Source: an uncultured Bacilli bacterium
GTDB taxonomy: Bacteria > Bacillota_I > Bacilli_A > RF39 > UBA660
Length of the DNA stretch: 54,534 nt
Direction: 5' to 3'
Assembly (NCBI GenBank): GCA_947628235.1
Contig: CANQZC010000009.1
Location: forward strand, 1 to 54,534
Below are positions 24,808 through 32,795 of this stretch, one piece after another. The position numbers and the translations under genes were made by a program. Every line of letters begins with the position of its first letter. Within the stretch, counting starts at the first letter, position 1. The notes beneath the pieces were generated by a model. The model searched no databases. It was not told the origin of the DNA and saw nothing but the letters and a program-made list of their open reading frames with translations.

Positions 24808-26188
24808 AACATTACGAGTCAAAATTTGGATTTTCTTTCTTTTCTTTTCTTTTTTTATTCTCTTATTTTTATGGGCAACTCAAGTTCTTTTCTTTGATAC
24901 CTATTATGAAACTAATCGTCGAAAAGAGTTAAAAGAAGTTGCGTTAAATATTAAGAAATATTATGGAGAAGAAGAATTCTATGACTATTTAGATACGCTT
25001 TCTTATGATGAGGGAGTCTGTATCGATATCGAAAAGAATGGATATGTTTTCTATCGAACATCTAGTTTTAATCGTGGCTGTTTAGAACGGACGAAGAGTC
25101 AATATAAGAAGGATTTTCGAACGAGTGATGAAGAGATGAAATTATATGAAATCTATAATGAAATCTTTCAAAATCAGATGTTAGTATATGCGATAAAACT
25201 AGATTCTTCTACTTTTGCTTTTACTTCCGTATCGTTAGAACCGTTAGATTCTGCCACGAGATTATTAAAGAAACAGTTGACGATTATGTCTATTTTTGCA
25301 ATTTGCTTTTCTGGATTGCTATCCTATTATTTAGCGCGAAGAATTTCTTCTCCTATCGAAAAAATGAGTGAAAAAGCAAGTGCGGTAGCGCAAGGAAACT
25401 TCTCTGATAATTTCTCTAGTAGTACGGATATTAAAGAGATAGCAAACCTAGAGAACAGTTTAAATCGAATGAAGGAAGAGTTTGAAAAGACAGAGGAACT
25501 ACGAAGGGATTTAATGGCGAATGTTAGTCATGATTTAAAGACACCTTTAACAATGATTAAAGCGTATGCGGAAATGGTAAGAGATCTAACTTATAAAAAT
25601 AAAGAGAAAAGGGAAGAAAACTTAAATGTTATTATCGAAGAAACGGATCGCTTAAATCTCTTAGTAGATGATATTTTAACCCTCTCTAGTATGCAGTCAG
25701 ATACTTATCCATTAGTTTATTCCGACTTTTCTTTAAATCAACTAATTCATTCTGTATTACAAAAGTATGAAGTTTTATTAGAGAAAGAACAATATCACTT
25801 CCTCTATGAAGAAAAAGAACTATGGGTTCATGCGGATAGGAATAGAACGGAACAAGTCATCTATAACATTTTAAATAATGCGATCAATTATACCGGAGAC
25901 GATAAGACGATAATGATTCGTGTTACTGAAAAAGAAAAGACGGTATTAGTAGAAATTAAAGATAGTGGGAAAGGAATCCCTGCTTCTGAAATAGATAATG
26001 TTTGGAATAAGTATTATCACTCTGCGAAAAAGCATAAAAGAAATCGGGTAGGAACTGGATTAGGTCTTGCTATTGTAAAGAAAATTCTAGATGGTTATCA
26101 TCTTCCTTATGGGATTTTATCTAAGGAAAATGAAGGAACTACTTTCTATTTTGAATTAGAAAAACAAGAGAAGAAAAAGAACAAGTAA
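24785..26188 (+). CDS. Sensor histidine kinase
   Basis: The 467-aa product begins at TTG 24785 within the response regulator gene. It has a basic N terminus, a membrane helix at about 12-32, an extracytoplasmic sensor of about 130 residues, a second helix at about 165-185 and a HAMP linker (LARRISSPIEKMSEKASAVAQG). The HisKA box is NVSHDLKTPLTMIKAYAEM. The ATPase domain has the N box (NILNNAINYT), the G1 box (IKDSGKGIP) and the G2 box (GTGLGLAIVKKI). The layout matches kinases such as ArlS/PhoR-type. The sensed signal is unknown. Confidence 0.94.
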   Translation: MKKRKKNKTLRVKIWIFFLFFSFFILLFLWATQVLFFDTYYETNRRKELKEVALNIKKYYGEEEFYDYLDTLSYDEGVCIDIEKNGYVFYRTSSFNRGCLERTKSQYKKDFRTSDEEMKLYEIYNEIFQNQMLVYAIKLDSSTFAFTSVSLEPLDSATRLLKKQLTIMSIFAICFSGLLSYYLARRISSPIEKMSEKASAVAQGNFSDNFSSSTDIKEIANLENSLNRMKEEFEKTEELRRDLMANVSHDLKTPLTMIKAYAEMVRDLTYKNKEKREENLNVIIEETDRLNLLVDDILTLSSMQSDTYPLVYSDFSLNQLIHSVLQKYEVLLEKEQYHFLYEEKELWVHADRNRTEQVIYNILNNAINYTGDDKTIMIRVTEKEKTVLVEIKDSGKGIPASEIDNVWNKYYHSAKKHKRNRVGTGLGLAIVKKILDGYHLPYGILSKENEGTTFYFELEKQEKKKNK

Positions 26189-26206
26189 TTTACTTGTCTT
26201 TTTTTC
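26179..26206 (+). terminator. Terminator after the histidine kinase
   Basis: ACAAGTAA/TTACTTGT stem followed by CTTTTTTT, overlapping the stop codon. Confidence 0.75.
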
Positions 26207-26249
26207 GTAGTTTGTGATACAATATTGGTGTTGAGTAGGAGAGATAAAT

Positions 26250-26612
26250 ATGCGTGAAAATGGATTTAGTTTAGTTGAACTTTTAGGGGTTTTAGTCATT
26301 TTAGCAGTTATTGTTTTAGTTGCTTTTCCAAGTATTTTAGGAGCTCTTAGAAAGACTGATGAACAAATTGATGAAGCAACGCGAGCTGTTTTAATTGCTA
26401 ATACGAAGAGTTATGTAACGGATACGAATCCTACAGCAAATGGTTGTATTATGGTAAGAGACCTTATCCATAATGGATATACTACTTCTCCTATTAGTAG
26501 TACTACGAAAGAACTTTCTTCTAAGATAGAAACTACTTGGGGAGTTTCTTATCAATATGATTCTAAAACAGGAGAATATAAGAACTTTCAAATCGAGGAA
26601 TCTGGATGCTAG
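26250..26612 (+). CDS. Type IV pilin-like protein (pseudopilin, ComGC-like N terminus)
   Basis: The 120-aa product begins MRENGFSLVELLGVLVILAV, a canonical class III signal: short charged leader, cleavage after Gly, Phe as mature residue 1 and Glu at position 5. A single hydrophobic helix follows, then a small soluble domain with two cysteines (NGCIMV and the C-terminal SGC) that may form a disulphide. No prepilin peptidase, assembly ATPase or other pilin gene is in the window, so it depends on machinery elsewhere. It overlaps tcdA by 7 bases, an odd pairing of a surface and a tRNA-modification gene. Confidence 0.88.
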   Translation: MRENGFSLVELLGVLVILAVIVLVAFPSILGALRKTDEQIDEATRAVLIANTKSYVTDTNPTANGCIMVRDLIHNGYTTSPISSTTKELSSKIETTWGVSYQYDSKTGEYKNFQIEESGC

Positions 26613-27280
26613 AACGATTAGAATTACTTCTAGGAAAAGAAAATCTAGAAAAACTACATCATAGTACTGTTTTAGTAATTGGTGTTGGTGGTGTCGGTGG
26701 ATATGCTGTAGAAGCTCTTGCTAGAAGTGGGATAGGAAAACTACTTTTAGTGGATCCTGATAAAGTAGAAGAATCGAATATGAATCGTCAGATAGTAGCG
26801 CTTACAACAACGCTTGGAAGATATAAAGTAGAGGTATTAAAAGAAAGAATTGAGGCGATGGGACTTTCTACTGTCGTTCAAGTTTCTTTAGAATTTGTCA
26901 CTGCTACAACGCTTCCTGAGTATTTAGAGAATGTCGATTTTGTAGTAGATGCTTGTGATACCCTTCCTACTAAATTCGCAATTATCAAAGAGTGTTTAGA
27001 AAGAAAGATACCTTTCATTTCTTCGATGGGAATGGGAAACAAGTTAGATCCTTCTAAACTTTCTATTATGGAACTAAAGAACACGAGTTATGACCCTTTA
27101 GCGCGCCGATTACGGAAACTAGTCAAAGATAGTCGTCTTTCTGGCAAAGTGATGGTTGTTGCTAGTACTGAGGAGAAAAAAATTTCAGAAGAGAAGACGA
27201 TACCTTCTAATGTCTTTGTTCCTGGAAGTGCAGGATTCTTATGTGCGAGTTATGTCGTAAATCAAATAATAAGTAGGTGA
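26606..27280 (+). CDS. tcdA: tRNA threonylcarbamoyladenosine dehydratase (ThiF/E1-like)
   Basis: ATP-dependent cyclisation of t6A37 to ct6A in tRNA. The 224-aa product has the E1-type nucleotide motif GVGGVGGYAVEALARSGIG, the conserved LLVDPDKVEESNMNRQIVA with the Asn-Arg pair, and VVDACDTLPTK; SSMGMGNKLDPSKL is a TcdA-type segment. It ends FLCASYVVNQII, a little shorter than E. coli TcdA. It is translationally coupled to the pilin gene upstream and precedes an unknown gene by 4 bases. Confidence 0.92.
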   Translation: MLERLELLLGKENLEKLHHSTVLVIGVGGVGGYAVEALARSGIGKLLLVDPDKVEESNMNRQIVALTTTLGRYKVEVLKERIEAMGLSTVVQVSLEFVTATTLPEYLENVDFVVDACDTLPTKFAIIKECLERKIPFISSMGMGNKLDPSKLSIMELKNTSYDPLARRLRKLVKDSRLSGKVMVVASTEEKKISEEKTIPSNVFVPGSAGFLCASYVVNQIISR

Positions 27281-27284
27281 AGAA

Positions 27285-27824
27285 ATGCAGAATATCAAAG
27301 AGTTAGCAAAAAATTTTAAGGGAAATGTTCTTTGTATTGGTGTTTCTGACCTTTCTTTTTTAAATCAATTATCGCATATGAAAAGTATTTCTGTCTTTAC
27401 CATTCAAAGAAATCCTTCGCGGTCTATTTTTTCTAGAAAACGAAAAAAAGGACTTAGAGAAGATGGAAGAAAAGTAAATATGAAGAAACTAAGAAAGGCT
27501 TTTAAAAAGAAAAGTATTGATTACTTAGTTTGTGATATTTCGGAAATTTATGATTACTTTAAATATTTCCTTTATGATAGTGTTGTTATCAATCGAGGAA
27601 AAACCTATCTTTATGGAGAATCAAAATATATTGACCCGAATGTTTTAGCGCGTCGTTTTCATAGATATCATGCGAAGACGAAAGTAGAAACAGAAGGGGA
27701 TAGCTTTTTAATTATAGTAGATAATAAGGACAGTAGGGGTTCTTGGTTATTATCTAGATGGTATGTGATAGTAGATTCATTTCACAATTTAGGAGATATG
27801 ATATCTGCTGCCTTAATTAGTTAG
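27285..27824 (+). CDS. Hypothetical protein, 179 aa (Rossmann-like start)
   Basis: I do not recognise the family. The first 35 residues (KGNVLCIGVSDLSFLNQL) look like the opening beta-alpha unit of a Rossmann fold, as in SAM-dependent methyltransferases. A very basic stretch follows (SRSIFSRKRKKGLREDGRK), which could contact nucleic acid. IDYLVCDISEIYDYFKYF resembles a second strand-helix unit. The lack of a clear glycine-rich loop leaves activity open. It sits between tcdA and a HAD phosphatase with short gaps and is probably in that operon. Confidence 0.7.
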   Translation: MQNIKELAKNFKGNVLCIGVSDLSFLNQLSHMKSISVFTIQRNPSRSIFSRKRKKGLREDGRKVNMKKLRKAFKKKSIDYLVCDISEIYDYFKYFLYDSVVINRGKTYLYGESKYIDPNVLARRFHRYHAKTKVETEGDSFLIIVDNKDSRGSWLLSRWYVIVDSFHNLGDMISAALIS

Positions 27825-27834
27825 AGGGTGAGTT

Positions 27835-28527
27835 ATGAAAATCATTGTTAGTGACTTTGATGGCACTTTATTTGGAAAAGATTTAGAGGAGAATTTAAAA
27901 GCCATTCATGACTTTGTAGCGAAAGGAAATCTTTTTATTATCGCAACAGGAAGAGCGATGAATTATTTAGCGGAAGATTTAAGTATGATAGATTTAGACT
28001 GTGAATATTATATCTGTAATGACGGCGCAGTTATCTTTGATCGGTACTTCAATGTTGTCTTTCGAAAAGATATTCGTCAAGATTTAGTTCGTCCTATCTA
28101 CTATTCTTTGGTAGATGATGAAAATATGATAGAGACTTTTATTGATACGAGTCACGGATATGTGACTGATACTTCTAAATGTGCGAATGGGATTATCGCA
28201 AGACCATACGATCGAGAAAAGGCTCTGGTAACCCTAGATTCTATTCTTCGAAAATATCCCGATGTCAATGGATATATGAGTACAAACTGGATCAATCTAT
28301 TTGATAAACAAGTCTCTAAAAAGAATGCCATCGATTATCTATCGAGAGTTTACCATTTCCCTAAAGATAGTATTTATACGATTGGGGATGGTATGAATGA
28401 TTTTCAAATGTTAGAAGCTTACCATGGATATACTTTTGAAGATAGTTCGAGTGATTTGAAAAGAGTATCGCAAGGAACGATTCAAAGTATTAAAGAATTA
28501 ATTGAAAAAATAGAAGAAGAGAAATGA
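27835..28527 (+). CDS. HAD-superfamily hydrolase, Cof type
   Basis: The 230-aa product has motif I SDFDGTLFG, motif II ATGRAMNYL, a C2-type cap of about 90 residues, motif III Lys (KKNAIDYL) and motif IV GDGMNDFQMLEAYHGYTF. Cof-type enzymes dephosphorylate sugar phosphates, FMN or pyridoxal phosphate; the substrate here is unknown. A terminator overlaps the stop codon. Confidence 0.92.
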   Translation: MKIIVSDFDGTLFGKDLEENLKAIHDFVAKGNLFIIATGRAMNYLAEDLSMIDLDCEYYICNDGAVIFDRYFNVVFRKDIRQDLVRPIYYSLVDDENMIETFIDTSHGYVTDTSKCANGIIARPYDREKALVTLDSILRKYPDVNGYMSTNWINLFDKQVSKKNAIDYLSRVYHFPKDSIYTIGDGMNDFQMLEAYHGYTFEDSSSDLKRVSQGTIQSIKELIEKIEEEK

Positions 28528-28546
28528 AAAAAATCATTTCTTTTTT
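28521..28546 (+). terminator. Terminator after the HAD gene
   Basis: GAAATGA pairs with TCATTTC, followed by six T. Confidence 0.75.
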
Positions 28547-28608
28547 ATTTTGACATATTTTTCCCTTCTTATGGATTATAAATAAGTAGAGGTAAGATAG
28601 GAGGAGAT

Positions 28609-29493
28609 ATGGCAAAAAGATTTTGTTCTAAGAAAAAGTTAAGAAAGAAGTGGTTACTAGAATATTTTCTTCTTTTTCTATTTACTTTTTTTCTTCTAAA
28701 ACTTTGTATTTATACTTTAGTGGATATTCCTCCCACTTCCTTTTTAAAGATAGAACTTTTAGGGGAAGCTTTCTTGAGGAAGACAAAGGAAAATACCATT
28801 AATAATCCATTATATCTATTAAATTATTCGAAAGGAAATAAAAAACTTCCACTTTCGGAACTTCCGGTGATGAAAGAAGAGGAAACTGTAGAGGAACCTA
28901 TTTTAAAACAAGTATATCTATATAGTACACATAATAAGGAAGCTTATGAAGGAAAGAAAACAGTTGTCGATGCGGCTCTTTATCTAGAGGAGAAGTTAGG
29001 GCAAGAAAAAGTTCAAGTAACCGTTGAAAAAGGGGATATTCAGGAGTTTGTTAAAACGAATAATTATGAATATTATCAAAGTTATGTTGCTAGTCGTTAT
29101 TTTATTAAAGAGGAGATGGGAAAAACGAACTATGATTTAATTGTCGATTTACATAGAGATGCGATTAGTAAAGGCGCATCTACCGTAGTTATCAATGGCA
29201 AATCTTATGCGAAAATATTGTTTGTCATTGGCAAAGAAAATAAGCAGTATGAGAAGAATCTTTCGATTGCAACGAAATTAAATGATATGATTAAAAAGAA
29301 ATATCCTACTTTAACGAGAGGTATTTTATTACAGAGTGGTCCTAAGGTAAATGGTATCTACAATCAAGATTTAAATTCTCGGATGATATTATTAGAACTA
29401 GGGGGAAATAAGAATACCTATGAAGAAGTAAAGAATACAATTGAGATTCTTGCCCCATTAATAGGAGAATATTTAAATGGAAAAGAAGTATAG
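28609..29493 (+). CDS. spoIIP: Stage II sporulation protein P
   Basis: Cell-wall amidase/endopeptidase of the SpoIID-SpoIIM-SpoIIP engulfment complex. The 294-aa product has a membrane helix at about 17-37 and the catalytic domain outside. Motifs are VYLYSTHNKEAYEG (zinc His), IVDLHRDAISKG (second His) and MILLELGGNKNTYEEVKNTI with the catalytic Glu. These match the amidase-type SpoIIP domain. SpoIIM is also encoded in this window at 49529, on the same strand but 20 kb away. This is direct evidence that the organism makes endospores. Confidence 0.93.
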   Translation: MAKRFCSKKKLRKKWLLEYFLLFLFTFFLLKLCIYTLVDIPPTSFLKIELLGEAFLRKTKENTINNPLYLLNYSKGNKKLPLSELPVMKEEETVEEPILKQVYLYSTHNKEAYEGKKTVVDAALYLEEKLGQEKVQVTVEKGDIQEFVKTNNYEYYQSYVASRYFIKEEMGKTNYDLIVDLHRDAISKGASTVVINGKSYAKILFVIGKENKQYEKNLSIATKLNDMIKKKYPTLTRGILLQSGPKVNGIYNQDLNSRMILLELGGNKNTYEEVKNTIEILAPLIGEYLNGKEV

Positions 29494-29803
29494 AGTCTTT
29501 CGTTTCTTGTTTCTTTTCTTCTTTGTTACCTTTTTAACTCTTTATTTTTCTTCGATGACAGGATACTATGAATATCAAAATCATGAGAAGATGGCTTTAA
29601 CGGAAGAACAAATTCGCCAATTTGAAGAAGATGTCAAAGCCGGATTAGAGGTAGATGTGAAAGATTATCTAGAAAATACATCAAAAGATTATCAAAATGG
29701 GTTTTCCAAAGCCGGGTTTCAGTTATCGAATGGAATCAGTACTTTTATCAAAAAGGGAGTTATCAAAGTCTTTGGAACAATATCTACTTTTGTTACGAAT
29801 TAA
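29477..29803 (+). CDS. Small membrane protein downstream of spoIIP, 108 aa
   Basis: The product has an N-terminal membrane helix (residues about 9-27) and a soluble tail with an amphipathic, Lys/Asp-rich region. It overlaps spoIIP by 17 bases, so it is co-translated and may serve in engulfment or forespore development (inference from position). I do not recognise a family. The C-terminal FIKKGVIKVFGTISTFVTN is weakly hydrophobic. Confidence 0.72.
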   Translation: MEKKYRVFRFLFLFFFVTFLTLYFSSMTGYYEYQNHEKMALTEEQIRQFEEDVKAGLEVDVKDYLENTSKDYQNGFSKAGFQLSNGISTFIKKGVIKVFGTISTFVTN

Positions 29804-29832
29804 AATATGATATAATGATATTGGTGAATGAT

Positions 29833-30234
29833 ATGGAAGTATTCAAAAGAAAATATTGGTGGCTTTGGCTTATTCTATTTCTTTTTTCGGGTGGAATGGC
29901 AGCTGTCTTTTTAGCTTTTTCATTGGATCTATTTGAGGAAGATGCATGGTATGCGAATTCGAAAAACTGGTTGATTGCCTTTTGTATGTTGTTTGTTCCT
30001 TTCTTTATTATGGGTATTGTATTTACCATTGATATGACCATTCAAGTAGCAGCGAAATTAGAATTACCAGGAAAAGAGATTTATTTATCTCCATTTATTT
30101 GGCTGTTATGTTTGATTATTCCTTTTCTTGGATGGATTGCTTTGGTAGTCCTTGGTTTCTATCTAGAAATTGGTATTTTGGTAATGATTGCGCATGGGAA
30201 GGCAGAACAATCTATCGAAAATATAGAAAAATAA
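29833..30234 (+). CDS. Membrane protein, 133 aa, three membrane segments
   Basis: The start is set at ATG 29833 because GGTGA lies 5 bases before it, and the in-frame ATG at 29815 lies inside the -10 box TATAAT (29811-29816). Hydrophobic segments lie at about residues 9-30, 45-70 and 85-115. Between them is IQVAAKLELPGKEIYLSPF, a short cytosolic or outside loop. No family recognised; own promoter, single gene. Confidence 0.7.
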   Translation: MEVFKRKYWWLWLILFLFSGGMAAVFLAFSLDLFEEDAWYANSKNWLIAFCMLFVPFFIMGIVFTIDMTIQVAAKLELPGKEIYLSPFIWLLCLIIPFLGWIALVVLGFYLEIGILVMIAHGKAEQSIENIEK

Positions 30235-30288
30235 GTTGAAAATCCTCCATTTTATGGTACAATAGATATCATATTTAGGGAGGTTAGC

Positions 30289-30684
30289 ATGGAGAGAGAA
30301 ATTTTGAATATAGCAATTAGTGGAGAAGAAAAAAATAAAAATGAAATTATCTATAATAATGTAGTGGACGCTATGGATAATTTAAAAATGTCCAAAGAAG
30401 AACAAATTGAATATTTAAAGACAAAAGTATCTAGTATGGAAAGTGATTATCAAAATAATATTGCTATCTTAGTAACGATTTGTATATCTACTTTATTATT
30501 AGGACTAGGTCTTTATTTAGTAGCGACAGACCAGACTCTATTAGGTGTTATTTTAGTATTGATTGCGTTTGCGCTTACAATAGCAAAATTATTATTAACC
30601 CTTAAGAAATATACCTCTATTCGTTCTAAGAAGTATATTGAATTAGAATCCCTTCGCAGTAACTTAAATTCTATCTTAAAATAA
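30289..30684 (+). CDS. Coiled-coil plus two-helix membrane protein, 131 aa
   Basis: Residues 1-60 are charged and helical (EEQIEYLKTKVSSMESDYQ), then two membrane helices (about 63-83 and 87-107), then a basic tail with a second short coiled coil. The ribosome site is GGGAGG. The 5' leader has a TATAGA-like -10. I do not recognise it; a helical scaffold at the inner membrane face is plausible. Confidence 0.68.
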   Translation: MEREILNIAISGEEKNKNEIIYNNVVDAMDNLKMSKEEQIEYLKTKVSSMESDYQNNIAILVTICISTLLLGLGLYLVATDQTLLGVILVLIAFALTIAKLLLTLKKYTSIRSKKYIELESLRSNLNSILK

Positions 30685-30708
30685 AAGCAAATGCTTTTAT
30701 TTTTTTTG
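30680..30708 (+). terminator. Terminator before nusB
   Basis: ATAAAAGCA pairs with TGCTTTTAT over AA, followed by eight T. Confidence 0.8.
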
Positions 30709-30763
30709 TTTCTTCTGTTCTCATTTGTGTCATCTTATGCTAAAATAGTGTTAGGTGATGGGA

Positions 30764-31183
30764 ATGGAACAGTTAACAAGAAGTGAACTTCGTAAGAAGA
30801 TTATGACAATTCTTTATCAGATAGCAGTTTATCAAAGTAATAAGATTCCCTACGAAGTAGAAGAAGTCATTCATAGTACATTAGAAATCGATAATGAGTT
30901 TGTAAAGAATTCTGTTTATGGGGTATTGACGAATCAAACCGATTTAGATGCATTAGCGAACCGTTATTTAAATAAATGGACCATTGATCGATTAGGATAT
31001 ACCGATCAAGCAATTTTACGACTAGGTATTTATGAACTACTCTATACCGATACTCCAGAAGTAGTAGCGATCAATGAGGCGGTAGAACTTGCTAAGGACT
31101 ATAGTGATGATGATGTTCGTAAAATGATTAATGGCGTATTAGACAAAGTATATCATAATAAGGTAGATCATGAATCCGAATAG
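30764..31183 (+). CDS. nusB: Transcription antitermination factor NusB
   Basis: All-alpha RNA-binding protein that joins NusE on boxA in rRNA antitermination; 139 aa from ATG 30764. The upstream GTG and ATG (30755, 30758) overlap the ribosome site AGGTGATG. Key segments are TRSELRKKIMTILYQ, WTIDRLGYTDQAILRLGIYELLY and VAINEAVELAKDYSDDDVRKMINGVLD, close to the NusB consensus. Its end overlaps xseA by 14 bases; nusB-xseA-xseB is a common order in Bacillota. Confidence 0.96.
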   Translation: MEQLTRSELRKKIMTILYQIAVYQSNKIPYEVEEVIHSTLEIDNEFVKNSVYGVLTNQTDLDALANRYLNKWTIDRLGYTDQAILRLGIYELLYTDTPEVVAINEAVELAKDYSDDDVRKMINGVLDKVYHNKVDHESE

Positions 31184-32513
31184 TTCTAAGTATTTAACCG
31201 TTACTGCCATTAATCGATATTTAAAAGATCAATTTGATCGTAATGAGCATTTGCGTACAGTCTTTTTAAAAGGGGAAATCTCTAACTTTAAAGGACATTC
31301 GACAGGACACCTCTATTTCTCTTTAAAAGATGAAAATAGTAAGATTAATGCGATTATGTTTAGTAGGAATGCTTCCAAGTTAAAATTTACTCCGATGGAT
31401 GGAACCAAGGTATTAGTCGTTGGAAGAATTAGTGTTTATGAAGCGACTGGTAGTTATCAAATCTATGTAGAAGAGATGCAAGAAGATGGAATTGGAAATT
31501 TATATATCGCTTTTGAAAAGTTAAAACAGGATTTAGCGAAGGAAGGTCTTTTTGATCCTCAACATAAAAAACCAATTCCTAAATATCCAACGAGAATTGG
31601 AATTGTAACTGCGCCTACCGGGGCAGCTATCAAAGATATCCTATCTACGATAAAAAGAAGATATCCTCTTTGTGAAACAATTCTATTTCCTAGTTTAGTA
31701 CAGGGAGAATATGCCGCACCAGATATTGTTAGAAATATTAAAAGAGCCTCTAGTTATGATTTAGATGTTTTAATTGTAGGGCGAGGGGGAGGTTCCATTG
31801 AAGATTTATGGGCCTTTAATGAAGAGATGGTAGCGCGTGCTATTTATGATTGTGAAATCCCCGTTATTAGTGCGGTAGGCCATGAGATTGATTTTACGAT
31901 TGCCGATTTTGTAGCTGATTTAAGAGCGCCTACACCAACCGGTGCCGCTGAAATTGCCGTTCCTAATGTCATTGATTTAGAGAAGTATTTAAACCAATTA
32001 AATATTCGTTTAAAAGAATCTATTTTAAAAAAGATTCGGTATCAAAAACTAGTTTTAGAGTCCTATAAGAATTCTTTTGTTGTAAAAAGTCCAATGATTC
32101 TTTTTGATAATAAGAGACAAGCATTAGATCTTCTTACAAACAATTTACAAGAGACAATGAAACGGTATTTAGAAAATTATCAAAAAAGATTACAAGAGTA
32201 TCGAAATCATTTCCTTTTAAAAAATCCAAATGTTCTTTATGAATCTAAGAAAGAGTTATTAGAACAAGATAAGAAAAAACTATCGAGAGCGATTCTCCTC
32301 AAGATAGAACAGGAAAAGAAGACTTTTATGCATACGATTCAAAAGTTAGAATTAGTAAATCCTTTAGGAATCTTAAAGCGTGGATATGCTGTTACCTATC
32401 AAGAAGAAAAAGTCATTCGTAGTGTGAAAGAGTTACAAGTGGGAGAATCCATTCAAGTTCGTCTCTATGAAGGAAAAGTAGATGCCAAAATCATGGGATT
32501 GGAGGAAAAGTAA
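31170..32513 (+). CDS. xseA: Exodeoxyribonuclease VII large subunit
   Basis: Single-strand DNA exonuclease subunit of 447 aa. It starts with an OB-fold (KYLTVTAINRYLKDQFDRNE; VFLKGEISNFKGHSTGHLYF), followed by the catalytic domain with RIGIVTAPTGAAIKDILSTI, DVLIVGRGGGSIEDLWAFNE and SAVGHEIDFTIADFVADLRA, which carry the family's conserved Asp and His residues. A long coiled coil follows and the C terminus closes with NPLGILKRGYAVTY. It is coupled to nusB upstream and followed 1 base later by xseB. Confidence 0.97.
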   Translation: MNPNSSKYLTVTAINRYLKDQFDRNEHLRTVFLKGEISNFKGHSTGHLYFSLKDENSKINAIMFSRNASKLKFTPMDGTKVLVVGRISVYEATGSYQIYVEEMQEDGIGNLYIAFEKLKQDLAKEGLFDPQHKKPIPKYPTRIGIVTAPTGAAIKDILSTIKRRYPLCETILFPSLVQGEYAAPDIVRNIKRASSYDLDVLIVGRGGGSIEDLWAFNEEMVARAIYDCEIPVISAVGHEIDFTIADFVADLRAPTPTGAAEIAVPNVIDLEKYLNQLNIRLKESILKKIRYQKLVLESYKNSFVVKSPMILFDNKRQALDLLTNNLQETMKRYLENYQKRLQEYRNHFLLKNPNVLYESKKELLEQDKKKLSRAILLKIEQEKKTFMHTIQKLELVNPLGILKRGYAVTYQEEKVIRSVKELQVGESIQVRLYEGKVDAKIMGLEEK

Positions 32514-32514
32514 A

Positions 32515-32748
32515 ATGGCAAAAGAAAAAGAAGAAAAATTTGAAACGAAAATGAAAGAATTAGAAGGTATCATTGAAGAGTTAGAAAGTGGCGAAACGGA
32601 TTTAGATACTTCTATTGAAAAGTATACCAGAGCCATGAAATTAGTTTCAGAATGTGATGATAAATTAAAATCTATTGAAGAACAAGTAAATAAGATTGTG
32701 AAAGAAGATGGAACTTTAGAAGATTTTAATTATGAGGAAGGGGAATAA
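32515..32748 (+). CDS. xseB: Exodeoxyribonuclease VII small subunit
   Basis: The 77-aa product starts at ATG 32515, after GGAGG in the end of xseA. The family pattern is KMKELEGIIEELESGETDLD...KYTRAMKLVSECDDKL, a two-helix protein that assembles on the XseA coiled coil. The in-frame ATG at 32482 lies inside xseA and is rejected. Confidence 0.96.
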   Translation: MAKEKEEKFETKMKELEGIIEELESGETDLDTSIEKYTRAMKLVSECDDKLKSIEEQVNKIVKEDGTLEDFNYEEGE

Positions 32749-32762
32749 TTCCTCTTTTTTTT
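32733..32762 (+). terminator. Terminator of nusB-xseA-xseB
   Basis: GAGGAA pairs with TTCCTC around the stop codon, followed by eight T. Confidence 0.75.
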
Positions 32763-32766
32763 GTAA

Positions 32767-32795
32767 AAAAATAAGACGATTACTCGTCTTATTTT
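32767..32795 (-). terminator. Terminator of the leftward surface-protein pair
   Basis: AATAAGACGA with TCGTCTTATT, loop TTAC; followed by seven U when read leftward. It overlaps the stop of the phosphodiester glycosidase gene. Confidence 0.8.
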
